Below, in pieces: positions 12,443 through 28,485 of a stretch of 64,000 nt of DNA. The notes beneath the pieces are model-generated. The model had not been told where the DNA came from, did not search any database, and saw only the letters and a program-made list of their open reading frames with translations. The stretch spans positions 33,196,249-33,260,248 of the forward strand of contig NC_089858.1 in the NCBI RefSeq assembly GCF_036373705.1, read 5' to 3'. Position 1 is the first letter of the stretch. Each line of letters starts with the position of its first letter. The position numbers and the translations under genes were made by a program. This DNA comes from Amia ocellicauda (lineage: Eukaryota; Chordata; Actinopteri; Amiiformes; Amiidae).

Positions 12443-13660
12443 CATAGCACAACACAAAACTCAAGTGTCCAGAACCTGACTGAACCATATATTTGAGAAG
12501 ACCCTTCATTAAGTCTAATTGCAGGTCTTAATTAGAGACCGAGATAACCTTAATTAGACATCAGGCCGCCTCCATTAACCCTTAACAATTAACAATCAAA
12601 TAAACTATTAACTATGAACCATTACTGAGCAACCCTCCACCCCATTCTTTGCCCGGCGCTGTGCTGCCAGGGGAGCGGTCTGTGACAGGGGTGTGGCAAT
12701 GACATCATTGTGCCTGCACGGAAATGCCAATGCTTAATATAGGGGCCTGTTCCACATACAATATCTACACCTGTGCCCAGGTACTTTAGCAGAGTTACCC
12801 AGTTTTAGGGGAGCAGTCGTTCATTACACAAGCTGTGGCACCAAACTCCAGCACTGAAGCCAAGCAAAACAAAACCTCAAACCGCTTGCAAAGACAACAG
12901 GCCAATGAAGGGCATACATGTGTAGCTGTAGATTTAATTTTGTATCCCTGGTTGTGCGATTGTGCTTGGTTCTCTTGCACAAGGTCATGCCTCATGCACA
13001 ACGTGCGCACCAGAGGGAGGGGGGCACCTCAGACATATGTTCGCATACAGGGATTATACAGCTCCAGCAGCCTCCCGCCACCATCTCTCCCTGAAGGCAA
13101 CTCTGCACAGCTGCTTTACTTGAGCTTTCAGTCACCCTCCCTTTCCTGCTTAAATCCTGACCCTAACCATCCTCTCTCTCTCTCCCTTTTTCCACTCAAA
13201 TCCACAATGGATGACAGGCAAAAAAATTAGAGCTTACTTCCATCAGGCAGACACACACAAGATTCAGAAGGGATTGAAACAGTCAAATCAGACTAGAACA
13301 ATCCAGCTAGCAGAAAAAATATAAAAATCAATAAAAGGACATTGAGCACACTGCCCGCCTCCTCAGTTAATTAGCTAATTAAATGTAATTGGCCCCGTGC
13401 TGCCGAGGAAGGGGGGAGGCGGGGGCTGTACTCACTAATCACCGTAGCCTGCTTATGCAACCCCACTCAGACTTAAATCCACATTTCACAGATAACAGGG
13501 AAAAAACACAGCTAAAAGCGCTAGCATTTATTACGGCTTAATCTCTTAATCTCTCTCCCGGCTGCGAGCAGCACAGGGTGTGCTGGAAATGAAGGCTCTT
13601 GAGTGACACCTAGAGGCAAGGACAAGGATGGAAAGTTCTCAATAATGATAGAGTCCAGTT
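12443..13660. other. No gene; unique AT-rich sequence
   Basis: Mostly unique DNA with several TTAATTAG/CTAATTAA-like words (12510-12620, 13370-13390). The stretch 13330-13570 is free of simple repeats. It lies downstream of PCNA; no exon was recognised. Confidence 0.4.
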
Positions 13661-13674
13661 TTCAAAATTAAGTG

Positions 13675-13680
13675 TTTATT
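13675..13680 (-). terminator. PCNA polyadenylation signal
   Basis: TTTATT on the plus strand, read as AATAAA on the minus strand. It lies about 550 bases beyond the PCNA stop codon, which would give a 3' UTR of roughly 0.57 kb. Confidence 0.6.
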
Positions 13681-14227
13681 GTGGAATTTGAATAACAAAG
13701 CAGTAAAAACACTGGAAAGGTAGAAAAACTGTGGGCGGGGCTGCAAAAAAATAAAGTTATTTACAAGAATATCTACAGAATCAAGAGCCAAGTCAGACAA
13801 AGAAGTGCAAGCGAGATGGGAGAAGAGGAGAGAGAGCGCAAGAGAGGAGGGTGGCTCGGCCAAAGAAGTGGTTCGAAACCCAGCTCCCAGCATTTCCAGT
13901 TGCGCCATTAAAAGCACCGCTGTACCCAGAAACTGTGGCCAGTGATGCGAGACAGCTTTCCCTTCTCTTCAGACTGAGATTAAAAGACTTCAGACACAAT
14001 GGGGCCAATACGGCACAGTACCAGACCACACCCCTCATTACAAATGCATCTTCTGTATTTAAACCTGAAAGACTACCAGGGTACGGCCTAGTCAGAGCCT
14101 GGAAACCACTCTCTCCAGATCACCCCTCCATCATCCCTCTGCTCCTCTCAGCACCCCAGGAAAAGATCTCCTCGGACCCCCTCCCCATCCCTACATCTTC
14201 TCTCTCCCCCTCCACTCGTGCGTCGGG

Positions 14228-17900
<3,673 letters not shown>

Positions 17901-17949
17901 GAACAAAAAAAAAGGGCGCCAACTTCTCTTTTTGACATCTCGGTAACTT

Positions 17950-18370
17950 GTTAAGACCATGTTGTGGGCAGTTCATTATTATTATTATTTTTTTTTTTTT
18001 TTTCTGGTTTGTTTATTTAAAGATTGCTACACTGGTTGTTTTGTAACGAGTGTAAACTTATTTTAATATTATAACTATCCATATATTAACCTCAGAAATA
18101 TATATTTTCATATATACACACACACAAGTATATACTATATATACACACACATAAGTACGTATATATACATACACACACACACCTTACACAGAAACACTTA
18201 TGACACTCAGCTGCCCCCACTACAGTCTGAATACACCCAGCACACCCCCAAACAAGATGATAGATAGAAGAAGGAGAGAAGAGTGTGAGAGATGAGGAGG
18301 AGAGTTATTCTATGCTAGGTTCATATGCAGGAGAAATGAATGAAGAACACAGACACACAGGCTCAGGTCG
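17950..18370. other. Intergenic spacer between PCNA and the aminopeptidase
   Basis: T-rich run (17978-18003), then TATATACACACA-type low-complexity sequence (18100-18185). No gene was seen. Confidence 0.5.
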
Positions 18371-18378
18371 GAAAACTC

Positions 18379-18384
18379 TTTATT
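18379..18384 (-). terminator. Aminopeptidase polyadenylation signal
   Basis: TTTATT on the plus strand (AATAAA on the minus strand), about 236 bases past the aminopeptidase stop codon. Confidence 0.65.
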
Positions 18385-18619
18385 CTCACACAGCCTGTCC
18401 TCTTACAGCACATCACTGATCGCACCACATCCTATTCCACTCGATTGTGCTGGAAATACATGCTAACTGCACCCCAGCATCACACACCACAGAAATAGAC
18501 AGGCAGAGAGAAGGAAACGAAAATGAAATCCCTTTTTTAATTTTCTTGCTGGATAGAATGAAAGCGAGGCAGGGACAGATGGACAAAGTGAGGAAGAGTG
18601 AGCAAGGAGGTCTCCGCGC

Positions 18620-18750
18620 TCAGAGGTGGGGGAAGATGTAGCGCGTTGCCATGGCGAGGATGGGTGCTCCGGTGGGGACGCCGGGGAAGGGACCGGAGGA
18701 GCCGGCGATGTCGATGTGGGAGTAACACAGAGGGGCATCCGAGTCCACGC

Positions 18751-18793
<43 letters not shown>

Positions 18794-19411
18794 GTTTGAA
18801 TTGGCTCTGGATGCACTGTCCCCGAGTCTGTGCAGTCCAGTACAGCCCAGCCCAGAATACCACCCCGGCCCGGCAGTACCTTGTGCAGCCCGGAGGCCAT
18901 GGTGAGGAAGGCGGCGGGGGTCTGGTGCCCGCGGGGCGTGGCGCTGGAGGGCAGGTTGTTGCTCTGGAGCAGCTCCTCGTACTCGGAGCGCCCGCGGTGG
19001 AACTCGTAGTCCTCCCGGCGCACCGTGGACACCTCAAACACATCACCCAGCACGTCGCCCGCTGAGGAGGGGGTGGTTAGAGATCAGACTTTTGTGTCTG
19101 GACGGACTGCCCCACCACCCAAACCCCCCAGTGCACTGACCCCACCCACACTCACCCTGCTGCCACTGCCGAGCGTTGCCTGCGCGGTGAGCCGGACCGT
19201 TGTCCATGATAATCTGAGGGAGAGAGAGTCAGCAGCTGTCTGAGTCAATGAGTGTCAGTGATTTTGTCTGCGAGCGTCTCAGTCAGTGCTAGTGTGTCAG
19301 GGCAGCGATGCCGCATTGCCACTCACAGAGTAGTTTGGCCCCATGGCTCGGATGGCGTGTCCAGTCAGGGTGGCGATAGTGAACAGCTCAGGGGCAACCT
19401 CAGACGCTGCC

Positions 19412-19444
<33 letters not shown>

Positions 19445-22400
19445 CACAGTAAGAGATGGAGGAGGGATGAAGACCAAAATACATGAGTGATGGAGTGAGA
19501 GAGAGAGAGGGATGGAGGGATTGTCGGACCTTCTCCTTCATCTCACAGAGCAGGTCTGCCATCACCATGCGGCCCTCTGCGTCCGTGTTCCCCACTCGCA
19601 CCCGCAGTCCCGCCCGGGAGCACAGCAGCTCGTCAGACACGTAGCAGTCTGAGAGAGAGAGAGAGAAAGGCAGGCAGTGAGATTATTCAGGTGCAGAACA
19701 GACACACACAGAGACACAAACACTTGAATAGACAGACAGACAGACAGGAAGAGAGAGACAGACTGACAGAGAGACAGACTGACCGGCCCCCACGCTGTTC
19801 CGAACCATCGCCATGGCACCCAGAACCTTCAGATTCTTGGGCTTGAGTTCCGCCAGCACCTGAACCAATCAGAACACAGTGAGTTAAGATACCTCTGTGT
19901 CAAGATATTTTTGGATGCCATCAAGTTGCTTTTACACGAACAGGTTCAGATCAGTGAAAAGGAATCCAGACGCACATAGAAAGGTGGAGATGGAGAGCGA
20001 GGGAGGAGGAGTTGGATTGGGACAGTATCTGTACCTGGAAGAATCCAGCCACCGCTGCGGAGCCACACTTGTCCCGGTGCATCCCTGCCATCATCCCTCC
20101 TGCCTTGATGTCAGCCCCCCCGGTGTCGTATGTGATGCCCTGCAAAGAGAAACAAAGAGGGGAAGGGGGGGGTCTGTGATGCAGTCTGCCCTGTGGAATT
20201 CAGACCCTGCATGTGCGTCTCACTCTCTCTGCTTCGCTCACCTTCCCCACCAGCAGCAGAGTGCTGTGCACCGGCCCCTCCCCACAGTACTGCAGCTGGA
20301 TCACTCGGGCCTGGTGTCTCTCGACCCCTGAGACAGAGACAGACAAAGCGTCAGGTCACAGTGCTGTACAGGACACTGAGGCTTAGTCCAGTTAAGCCCG
20401 GCCCCAAGACCTGCCCCAAGACCTGCCCCTCACCGTGGGCACAGCGATTCACCGCGGCCAGGCAGGGGTACTCTTTCTCCAGCTTCTCCACATCGCTGAC
20501 CACACTGACCTGAGAGAGAGAGAGGGGGGGGGGTGATTAGAGGGACATAGAGACACACACAATCACATCCACAGAAGCACACAATAGCAGTGGGGTCCTA
20601 CCTCCACAGGGCTGTCTTTGAAGACTTCCTGTACGTACTCCGCCACACGGGGGGCTGCCATACGCTCCGGGTCCGAGCCCCCGATGTCACGACACACCAG
20701 CCTGTGGGGGCAGGGGGTTGAGCACATGGGCCAGACACTGAACACACATACTTTCCCCTCTCACTCACACACTACTCTCGATTCAAAATTAGCTTTATTG
20801 GCGCGCACACACACATAAGAGAGCGAGAGAGAGTCTGACCGTCCGCTCTCCAGCGCAGTAGCCAGCTGTATGATCCTCTTGCCCTGCTCCTCCGTGGATA
20901 CCCACACACCCAGCATCTCTGCCTTGTGGGCTCTCTGCGTCACTGCAGCCTCTCGCACCTCCAGTGGCTGAGAGTGAGAGAGAGAATGAGAAAATTGAGA
21001 AAGAAGGGGGCAATACAGGCATCCTAATCTGGGTCACTCGCCCCTGGGAACAGAAATCATTTGACTCTCCACTGCAGTGGGGATACCTCGTCTGCATCCC
21101 CGACACTTCACGGACACCAGCGTCCCCCGAGAATCGCGTTGTCACTCACCACGTACAGGGCGTGCAGAGCACCCATAACAGCCACCAGGGGGCTCTCCTT
21201 GTAGTCGCTGTGAGGCGGGCACACCAACAGAGGGCGCTTCATACCAGCTTTCAGGGCTCTGCAGAGAGAATTGAATTTGGAGAGAGCGAGTGATTTATGA
21301 ACAGAGTCAGGACAGAATGAACTTTATAAAACAGCATTGCCAAACAACTATTTTCATACTGTGAATACACTACAGAGACACCGCAGGAAGGACAGGCAGG
21401 CTGACCTCTTGATTCCATTTATGGCTGCGTCGCTGAACCTCCGAACATCATCGTAGTCGCGGTTCACTGGACCTGTACATGCAAAGACCTGGAGAGAGGC
21501 GGGGTAAGATCAGGCAACTTGGTTCCCGCTTGTTTAGAACCCTCCTATAGAGGAATTGGGGCACACTGACAGACTCCCACACACGGACACCCCCCGTCTC
21601 TCACCAGCCTGTCCCCGGGCAGTCCTGGCACCTTCAGCAAATTCACCTCCTCACACAGAGCAGAGTCTACCTGTGAGAGTGATGGACAGAGAGATCACAG
21701 CGTTATGCTATTTCTACTGAAGAGGACAAAAGCATCTTTCCTGAAGGCACAACATAATTGCAGATGGGTTGTGGACCAGGTGTGCAAAAAGACAATAGCT
21801 GGGTACAGCTCTCATTCACAAACAGGTTTTGTGCCCTCCCAACCAATACACCAATCAAAACTACATAAATGTGTGTTTAAGAGTTGCTTCATCACTTCAT
21901 GAGCAATGGGGAGCTCTTCCATTGCATGCATTGAATACAATATCCGGATCTGAGAATCAACCCGAGTCTCTGTGCATAACGGAGAATAACTCCACTACAC
22001 TGCCCGGCCAGTGAGCCGTGCTGCTGTGTAGAGGGACAGTGTGGACAGTGCCAGAGTTTCACCTTCTGGTATTCCTGTAGAGGTTCCTGCAAACAGCGCA
22101 GACCCTGCGGCAGCTGCACCGTCCAGGACACCAACACCACGCCATCGAAACTGCAAGGGGGGGGGCACAGTCAAATACACACCACAACACCCTCTCCCTC
22201 TGAAGAATTGCACATACTTCCCCGTGCACCTGTGTAAACAAAGTGTCTTACTGTGCTACAGTACTGCGTTTCGGTCCTCCTGAGCAGTTGTCAGGCAGAA
22301 ACCGATCCACTCATCACATGACAAACATGCGAGTCCTGTCATCTTTCTCTCCAGTCTGGTCTGCATAAAAGTGCCTGTAGTTTTTCCTCGAAGACTGTTC

Positions 22401-23885
22401 TTGAGATCGCCTCTCGAACACCTCTTCCTTGCGGCTGCTCATAATAAATTCCGATTGACTGAAAATCTCTCTCGATTATTTGGACTCTGGTTCTTATCAG
22501 ACCCTGTTCTTCTAGGGATCAGGGTTGAACTAGCACAGTAAGACCATGAGATAGTGACCTTGTTCACACAGGGAAAGATATGCAGTTCTTCAACCCTCCC
22601 GCTCACCCCCCCACTCACCTCTGGGCCTTGCAGTCAGTGGTGTACTGAATAGGCTGAACCCTGAGAGAGAAAGAGAGATCTATATGTAATTTCTAGTTAC
22701 TTGTATTACATGTATTATTTTATCTGAATTACAATATGTTCCACCCAGTTTGTGTGTCTGTATGCCACTGTTGTTTTAAAAGCTTTGGCAACACTGGAGC
22801 ATGCCAATAAAGCAAATAAAGAATTTGAAATTGAGAGAGAGACAGGTTAATGTTTAAGCAGCTGCCTTATCCAGGACGATTTGCGGTTTACTCCAGAAAC
22901 ATTTCAAACCATTACAAAGTGCAGCAGTAGAATCAGTGCCAAATACAATAAGCTTATCCAATAATAAGTCCTAGTACTATGAGTTAACAAGGGCAGACAA
23001 GCATAGTATAAGAGTAGTAGACTACAGCACGGTGCAGTACTGCAGGGTACCCTCGGACTCGTGACCCTGCAGCTCAGTCACAGTCAGATGACACACTGGA
23101 CTGAGGCCACACAGAGCAAAAAAGCAGAAATGTGGACTGGTCTGGAAAGCTGCTTCCACAAGCAATATACAATTCCTGAAGAACTGATAAGTTACAGAGG
23201 AATCGGACACTGCTGAATATTAGAGGCTACACCACCAGTGTGCCCTTTGGACAGCTGTAAAAGTTACTGTGTAACAGGCAGAGCGAGTGCAAAACTAGAT
23301 GCTGTACATCTTCCAGAATGTCAAACACCCAGAGTGCAAAGTTAGTGTAATAAGTTAGCATTTAATTTGTGTGAAGAAGGCTACACAGTATAGCACAATC
23401 AGTAATGGTTTAAGAGTTATACAGCACAGCTAAGAGTGGCAGTTTAGAAGTCAGACCTTTTAAACAGTTACAGCGTTTATACCTGGCGGAGTATCAGAAG
23501 CACAATCCGGTTTCACGTAGAAACGTTTACACCGGGCGAAGTATGTAACGAGCACACTCCGGTTTCACACAGAGAAACACTGGGCATCAAAGACTTTCTC
23601 GACTGGAGCATTTTTGCCGGAGAGCTGCAGAGTCTGATAAACGCACAGCTGCTGGTTTATTCTCCACATACCAGTCTTGAAGTAAACCCGGTACACATAT
23701 AGACACGCCGATGCGCGCACACACACACACACACACACTGTTTTAATCTCACTGCATATATTGCTTTATGTGCATATTTTGTAAAATCATAGATAGCTAC
23801 AGGATACTGATCAATGCAGGCAGGTGGATGCTATAATCTCAGCTTTGATTGCTTGTTTGACCCGCCCTTACCTCTCGCAGACCAT
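18620..23885 (-). CDS. M17 leucyl aminopeptidase family protein, W07G4.4 type
   Basis: Predicted cytosolic two-metal aminopeptidase. Exons on the minus strand: 23885-23872, 22150-22063, 21670-21605, 21488-21406, 21258-21150, 20967-20840, 20701-20602, 20509-20434, 20327-20242, 20139-20035, 19859-19784, 19648-19530, 19410-19327, 19213-19156, 19061-18880 and 18754-18620. Phases close throughout, giving about 502 residues ending FPHL. The metal and catalytic residues of M17 are all visible: GKGITYDTGGADIK (Lys, Asp, Lys; residues 249-262), HRDKCGSAA (Asp) and NTDAEGR (Asp, Glu, Arg; 331-337). It resembles the C. elegans W07G4.4 branch and not NPEPL1 or LAP3, judged from memory. The start is uncertain: the ATG at 23885 is the only one in frame after an upstream stop near 24036, but upstream codons (LAVAVEDELDAE) look protein-like, so an extra 5' exon is possible. 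Confidence 0.9.
20775..20812 (-). repeat. L2-type LINE 3' tail fragment
   Basis: Read on the minus strand: GCCAATAAAGCTAATTTTGA, the terminal phrase of fish L2-clade LINEs. It sits in an aminopeptidase intron. Confidence 0.5.
22289..22557. mobile_element. Putative solo-LTR-like dispersed repeat, copy A
   Basis: Begins TGTCAGGCAGAAACCG and contains a TATA-like GCATAAAAGTGCCTGTAG, an AATAAA at about 22443, and ends near GGGTTGAACTAGCACAGT. Parts of it recur at 46809-47140 in rearranged form. The LTR-like order (TATA, poly(A) signal) suggests a solo LTR, but no clear target duplication was found. It lies in aminopeptidase intron 1. Confidence 0.4.
22740..22840 (+). repeat. L2-type LINE 3' tail fragment
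   Basis: TTGGCAACACTGGAGC followed by ATGCCAATAAAGC and TTGAAATTGAGAGAGAG. It is the best example of the tail family in this window and passes directly into a GA run. Confidence 0.6.
22858..23010. repeat. Dispersed SINE-like repeat, copy 4
   Basis: GCCTTATCCAGGACGATTTG, then ACATTTCAAACCATTACAAA and AGTGCAGCAGTAGAATCAGT. It is close to copy 2 at 7390. Confidence 0.6.
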
Positions 23886-24039
23886 CTCTGCGTCCAGCTC
23901 GTCCTCCACAGCGACTGCCAGCTGACGGCTCCTCCGCCAGACATAGGCCAGGTACCGCCCCCTGCCCGCACGGCGGCTGCGGATTGGGCGGCCCTTCCCA
24001 CTTCTGGAGCCCTGATTGCTCAATACTGTCTTCGGTCAC

Positions 24040-24460
24040 AAGACTCGACCGAGATGCATGCCGGGATTCGTAGTCTTCTGCGTGACAGGCCCAACAAAAA
24101 TAAACGGTATTCATTCGTTTGCTTGCGTCTTTTCATGGCAATAGGTGTTTTCACCTTGATACACGGGCGCCAAGATACAATGCATGTAAAATACTTGTCT
24201 TCGTTTTAAATTAAATCCTCGTACGCAATCCGGTGCAGGACGTCACCCGGAAGACCGCTGTGCGTCTCTCTGTGTCACATGGTTCAATTATGTAAGTTGT
24301 TCGAGTGCTACGGGTGCAAAGTGCACACAAGAGGCAGCAATTTGTTTACAAATGTAACAATAGCAAAACCAGCACAAAACTACACGATCAAATAGTGCAG
24401 TGAGATTAAATACTGCGAGCAAAGCCAGGGGACGCCGACTGAACAGCCAGGTGACCCGCT
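24040..24460. promoter_or_regulatory. Probable bidirectional promoter of the aminopeptidase and FAHD2A genes
   Basis: Lies between two divergent start codons (23885 minus and 25015 plus). On the minus strand, 24074-24056 reads ACTACGAATCCCGGCATGC, a 16 of 19 match to the ZNF143/THAP11 site ACTACAATTCCCAGCATGC. At about 24239-24253, GACGTCACCCGGAAG combines a CRE half-site with an ETS site (CCGGAAG). Both motif types are common in housekeeping promoters, often bidirectional ones. Shared use is inference. Confidence 0.5.
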
Positions 24461-24609
24461 ATTCCTGTGTTTTGTGTGTGTAGTGTGTAACTGTGTTCAT
24501 CTGATCAGTAAGGGTTAAACATCCAACCGACTCGGGAGTTTTGTGTATAGATATGATCAGATTTAATCCGGCACTCCTTCTCTTGCACTTTAACCTCCTG
24601 CCGCAGTGT

Positions 24610-24700
24610 GATGCACATTGAATCAGTAACGGTATTGTTGTTGTTATTATTATTAGTAGTAATAGTAATAGTAATAGTAGTAGTAATAGTAGTATTCCAA
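24610..24700. repeat. Impure trinucleotide run
   Basis: TTG/TTA/AGT-type triplets (TATTGTTGTTGTTATTATTA followed by AGTAATAGT units). No gene. Confidence 0.8.
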
Positions 24701-24884
24701 ACACTATCACTATATCTAACACCACTTCCACCGCTCGCACAGCATTGCAGGGACCCCTATATAAAAACACCTGGTCAGGTTATTAGTAATGGATATAACC
24801 TCTGCATGTGGACTGGAAGAAGACTTGTTGTTTATGAGGGCAGTGTGAGGTTTTGAGGGTGTTTCTACCAGGTGGGACACCCAA

Positions 24885-24950
24885 TTCATCTAAAAAAAGC
24901 TTTATTGGCATGACTAATTGACAGCATTGCCACCTCCTTATACTTGTAGA
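24885..24950 (-). repeat. L2-type LINE 3' tail fragment
   Basis: On the minus strand it reads GGCAATGCTGTC followed by CATGCCAATAAAGC, the family tail in reverse orientation, just upstream of FAHD2A. Confidence 0.5.
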
Positions 24951-25014
24951 AAATCTGTCTGTGTGTCTGTCTACTTAGATGATCAATCATCCATCACTCT
25001 TGTGTCCACAGTCA

Positions 25015-28000
25015 ATGAGATTGCCTGCCCGCTGCCTGCTGGGTGCGAGGAGGGTCAGTGATTGGCTGTTGACAGGCGTCGGGAGGCGGGGTGTGAGCGG
25101 CAGGGGCATGCGACTGGTGCAGTTCCGTCGGCGTGGCCAGGAGGGGGCAGGGGCAGCGCGTGTTGGCGTGGAGCAAGAGGGCGGGACTGTGGTGGACCTC
25201 AATGCCCTGGACCCCTCGCTGCCCCACAGCATGAGGGCCCTGCTGGACACTGGGGACAGAGGCCTGGACATCGCCCGCAGGTCAGCCCGGACAGATGGAC
25301 ACTGATGGACTGACACATAGACAGACGCGCTGACGCTCCTTCCCTCCCTCTCTCAGGGCCGTGTCCAGCTCTCAGTGTGTGGTGCCCCGTTCTGAGCTGG
25401 TGCTGCTGCCCCCGGTGTCAGGCCCTGACAAGGTGGTGTGCGTGGGCATGAACTATCGGGACCACTGCCTGGAGCAGCGGGCGCCCGTGCCAGCTGAGCC
25501 GCTCATCTTCAACAAGTTCCCCAGCGCCATCACTGGCCCCCACGACGACATCACCCTGCCCCTGGAAAGCCAGGTACCACACACACTTGCACACTGAGAG
25601 AGAGAGAGATACTGAGAAACTGATACAGGGAGAATTAATCACATAAACAGACACAGACGGAATGATAGAGAGCGAGACACACCCAGGCAGGGTGATTGAC
25701 AGCAGTGTCCCCTACCTGCAGGAGGTGGACTGGGAGGTGGAGCTGGCGTTTGTGATTGGCCGAGGAGGGAAGAACATCTCGGTGAGTCACTGCTGGCGGG
25801 TGTGGGAGTGTGCTGCGTTTGTGAATCTTTTGTGCATGTATCCAATTAACCAATAAAGTAATCCAATAAACCAATTAAGTGTGGCCCTGCAGGAGGGTGC
25901 GGCCCTTTCCCATGTGGCGGGGTTTATGGTGGCGAACGACGTCAGCGCGCGCGACTGGCAGATGAATCGGAACGGGAAGCAGTGGCTGCTGGGAAAAACC
26001 TTCGACACCTTCTGCCCCCTGGGGCCCGCCCTCGTCACCACAGACGCACTTTCAGGTGCGTTGTCACAAAAAATAATAATAAACAGTAGGAAGAAACCAA
26101 ACAGCACAGCACCCCATAGCTCTCTTTTCCCTGCTCCCTCTTCTGTACTGGTCTTCCCCTCCCTTGCCTCTCTCCTCCTCTTCCACCCTTCCCTCTTTTG
26201 CCCTCCCTCCTCTCCTCCTTCCTATCCCCCAGTTTAACCCGTCTCTCCAGTCGTGGGCTCACTGCAGGTTTGAAAACCGTATAGCCAGGTCTCTCTGCTT
26301 GTGTGTCTATGTCTCGTGGCCTTGATTGGCCAGGTTTCTCTTCTAGATCCCCATAGCCTGGGTATCCGTTGTCGTGTGAATGGCAGTGTGGTTCAGGACA
26401 GCAACACCAGTCAGATGATCTTCAAGACCGAGGCTCTGGTGGCCTGGGTGTCCAAGTGAGTGTCGCCCCCTGCCCTTGAAGGACTGCACTGCTGTGTGTT
26501 GTTGTTGTCATTATTAATACTGGTTTAATTACATCAGGCCCTGTCCCTCATAGCTGGCTAGATAACTCTCAGCATAAGTTGACAGAAGTCGGGCTTTTTC
26601 TGTTCCTCGAAGTCCAGCTAAGCAACACAACCTTAAAACTGCTCCAGTGCAGGCTAACGCAAAGAGAACCAGATCGGTGCATAAGAGCTTGTGCTTCTAC
26701 CCACTGAAAGCACTTGACACACCCCTCTGCAATGGCAACACCCTTCCTTAGAGATCCCATAGATCAAGGAGCAATTTTAATTAGATCAGCTTTTCTTAGG
26801 GAACGAGTACTGAGAGATCGCCAAGATAATTTGCATTCAGATGTTTTTCTTTTTGAGCGCTAGAGATTCGCTCGGCAAGGTGTAATTCTCCCAATAAATC
26901 TACTTGAGCTGTACATTGCCCACCCCACCCTGCCCAGCCGTGCTTTGACAGTAACGCAGACCACGTGCACAGGGCTGCACATTTTTTTGAGTGACGCATT
27001 CCTTTTACTCAGTTGGCGATGCTGAAAATATCGTAAATAAAGCTGCTGCTCTGAGGCTATATGCAATAACATGAACAGGAAATCCCATCGTTATCATTTT
27101 TATTAAGTAGACTACATTATTATGCAGAGATCCACAAAGTAATTGGTGCTGTACAGTCAGATCTCCATCAAGGCACCCTCAGGACCAAATGAGGCAGCTT
27201 TTGTGAACAGGAAATCATTTTCACAGCACAACAAGGAGAGGAACTGGTGACGTTATCACTTACATTAAATGAAAAATGAGTTACAATGCCAGTGCTAGAC
27301 AGATACTGTACATCATCCATGACGTTACCTCAGTTATTCCCATATGATCTGTGAATCCACCTGCCTCATTTCAAATATTGAAGCCAAGTATCCAGGCTCT
27401 GTCCAAGACTCCAGATTCGAGGAAGGTACTGGAAATCTTATTTGACAAAAATCAATATGATAAAACAAGAGATCTAACCATTGTCCTGCAGCAATCTCTC
27501 AGTCCATGTTCCATTCAGTTACTGCAAGTGTGCAGATTTAAATTGGATGTGTGCGCAATTATTATATTGGGATGAATACATAACCCGTGTAATCAAAATA
27601 TATAATTTAAAGGAACTAGCTTAGTTGTGAAATTGTTCTGCCACGCATCCTCTCTGGACTTGGCAGCAGCAGCAGCAGCAGCGATAAAGTCTTAATACGG
27701 CTGAAAACTTTCCATGAGAAGGTCTTGCTCAATCAGGCTGAAAAAAATCACTCTGTTTTGACGTCATCTTCGGTGCAGATCGTTGTTTCAGTGTCCTTCG
27801 ATCCTGTGAAGCTTGTTAACGATACAATTTTAGCCTGTATTCGCTATTGAGGAACAGGGGCAGCCTGCCTTGCATTATCTGGTTAACTGCATTAGGCTAA
27901 CATCTGAGTAGCATGAATTAGTTAAACCAGCTCTGAAGAATAGGGTCCAGGACTGCTGTGTGTTGGGGTTGTGTTGTGGTACCACTGTGGGGATGGTCTA

Positions 28001-28485
28001 AGAGAAATGTGCATGTGAGAGTAACGGCAGTGTTGTGGCCCTCGTTGTGTGACAGGTTCGTGACTCTGGTCCCAGGGGACGTGTTTCTCACAGGGACTCC
28101 GCCTGGAGTTGGGGTGTTCCGGAACCCCCCCGTGTTCCTGAAGGTGAGGGAGAGAGAGACCTGTGTGATGGTCTGCCTGCCACAGCCTGAGGGACAGTGG
28201 GTACATGCCCTGCCTGCCTTCAGCACACTCTCACAGCAGAGCGGGGGAGGGAGAGAGTGTTGATGATGAAGAAAATTAGTTAAATATATTTTGAAACTTT
28301 CGTAACACCAGGGAGTCATGCCAATATTTGAGTTTGAGAGAGGAACAGAAACGGTGAGGTACAGCTGAAGATAGTTAGTTACAGTTAAAACAAGGTTTCA
28401 TGTGGTCTCTGTCCCTCTCCAGTCAGGAGACGTGGTGGAGTGCGAAGTGGACGAGATTGGGGTCATCAGGAACACAGTGGTCTGA
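25015..28485 (+). CDS. fahd2a: Fumarylacetoacetate hydrolase domain-containing protein 2 (FAHD2A-like)
   Basis: Member of the FAH superfamily, whose enzymes cleave or decarboxylate beta-keto acids with a divalent metal; the substrate of FAHD2A is not settled. Coding exons: 25015-25280, 25357-25573, 25722-25781, 25893-26055, 26347-26455, 28056-28143 and 28423-28485. Frames close to give 321 residues (human is about 314). The N-terminus, rich in Arg and lacking acidic residues ([13 protein letters not shown]), fits a mitochondrial presequence. Core motifs are [11 protein letters not shown], the metal-site WEVELA (about residues 165-170), [11 protein letters not shown] (about 195-204) and [11 protein letters not shown] (about 283-293). 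An in-frame ATG also exists at 24979, but an acceptor AG at 25010-25011 precedes the chosen start, suggesting a non-coding first exon upstream. The longest intron is 1.6 kb (26456-28055). The gene is intact and convergent with GPAT2. Confidence 0.96.
26456..28055. other. FAHD2A intron 5
   Basis: Unique-looking sequence with a (GCA)n run at about 27664-27682. No exon or recognisable transposon. Confidence 0.5.

Noticed and set aside
13860-13885. tRNA-like T-loop GGTTCGAAACC
   Set aside because: The flanking bases do not make a 5-base T stem with a matching acceptor stem or D arm, so it is a chance match.
18620-23885. Calling the aminopeptidase NPEPL1 or LAP3
   Set aside because: The NTDAEGR motif is common to all M17 members, but the surrounding sequence (DIGGSDPERM, DTGGADIKAGG) differs from what I know of NPEPL1 and LAP3.
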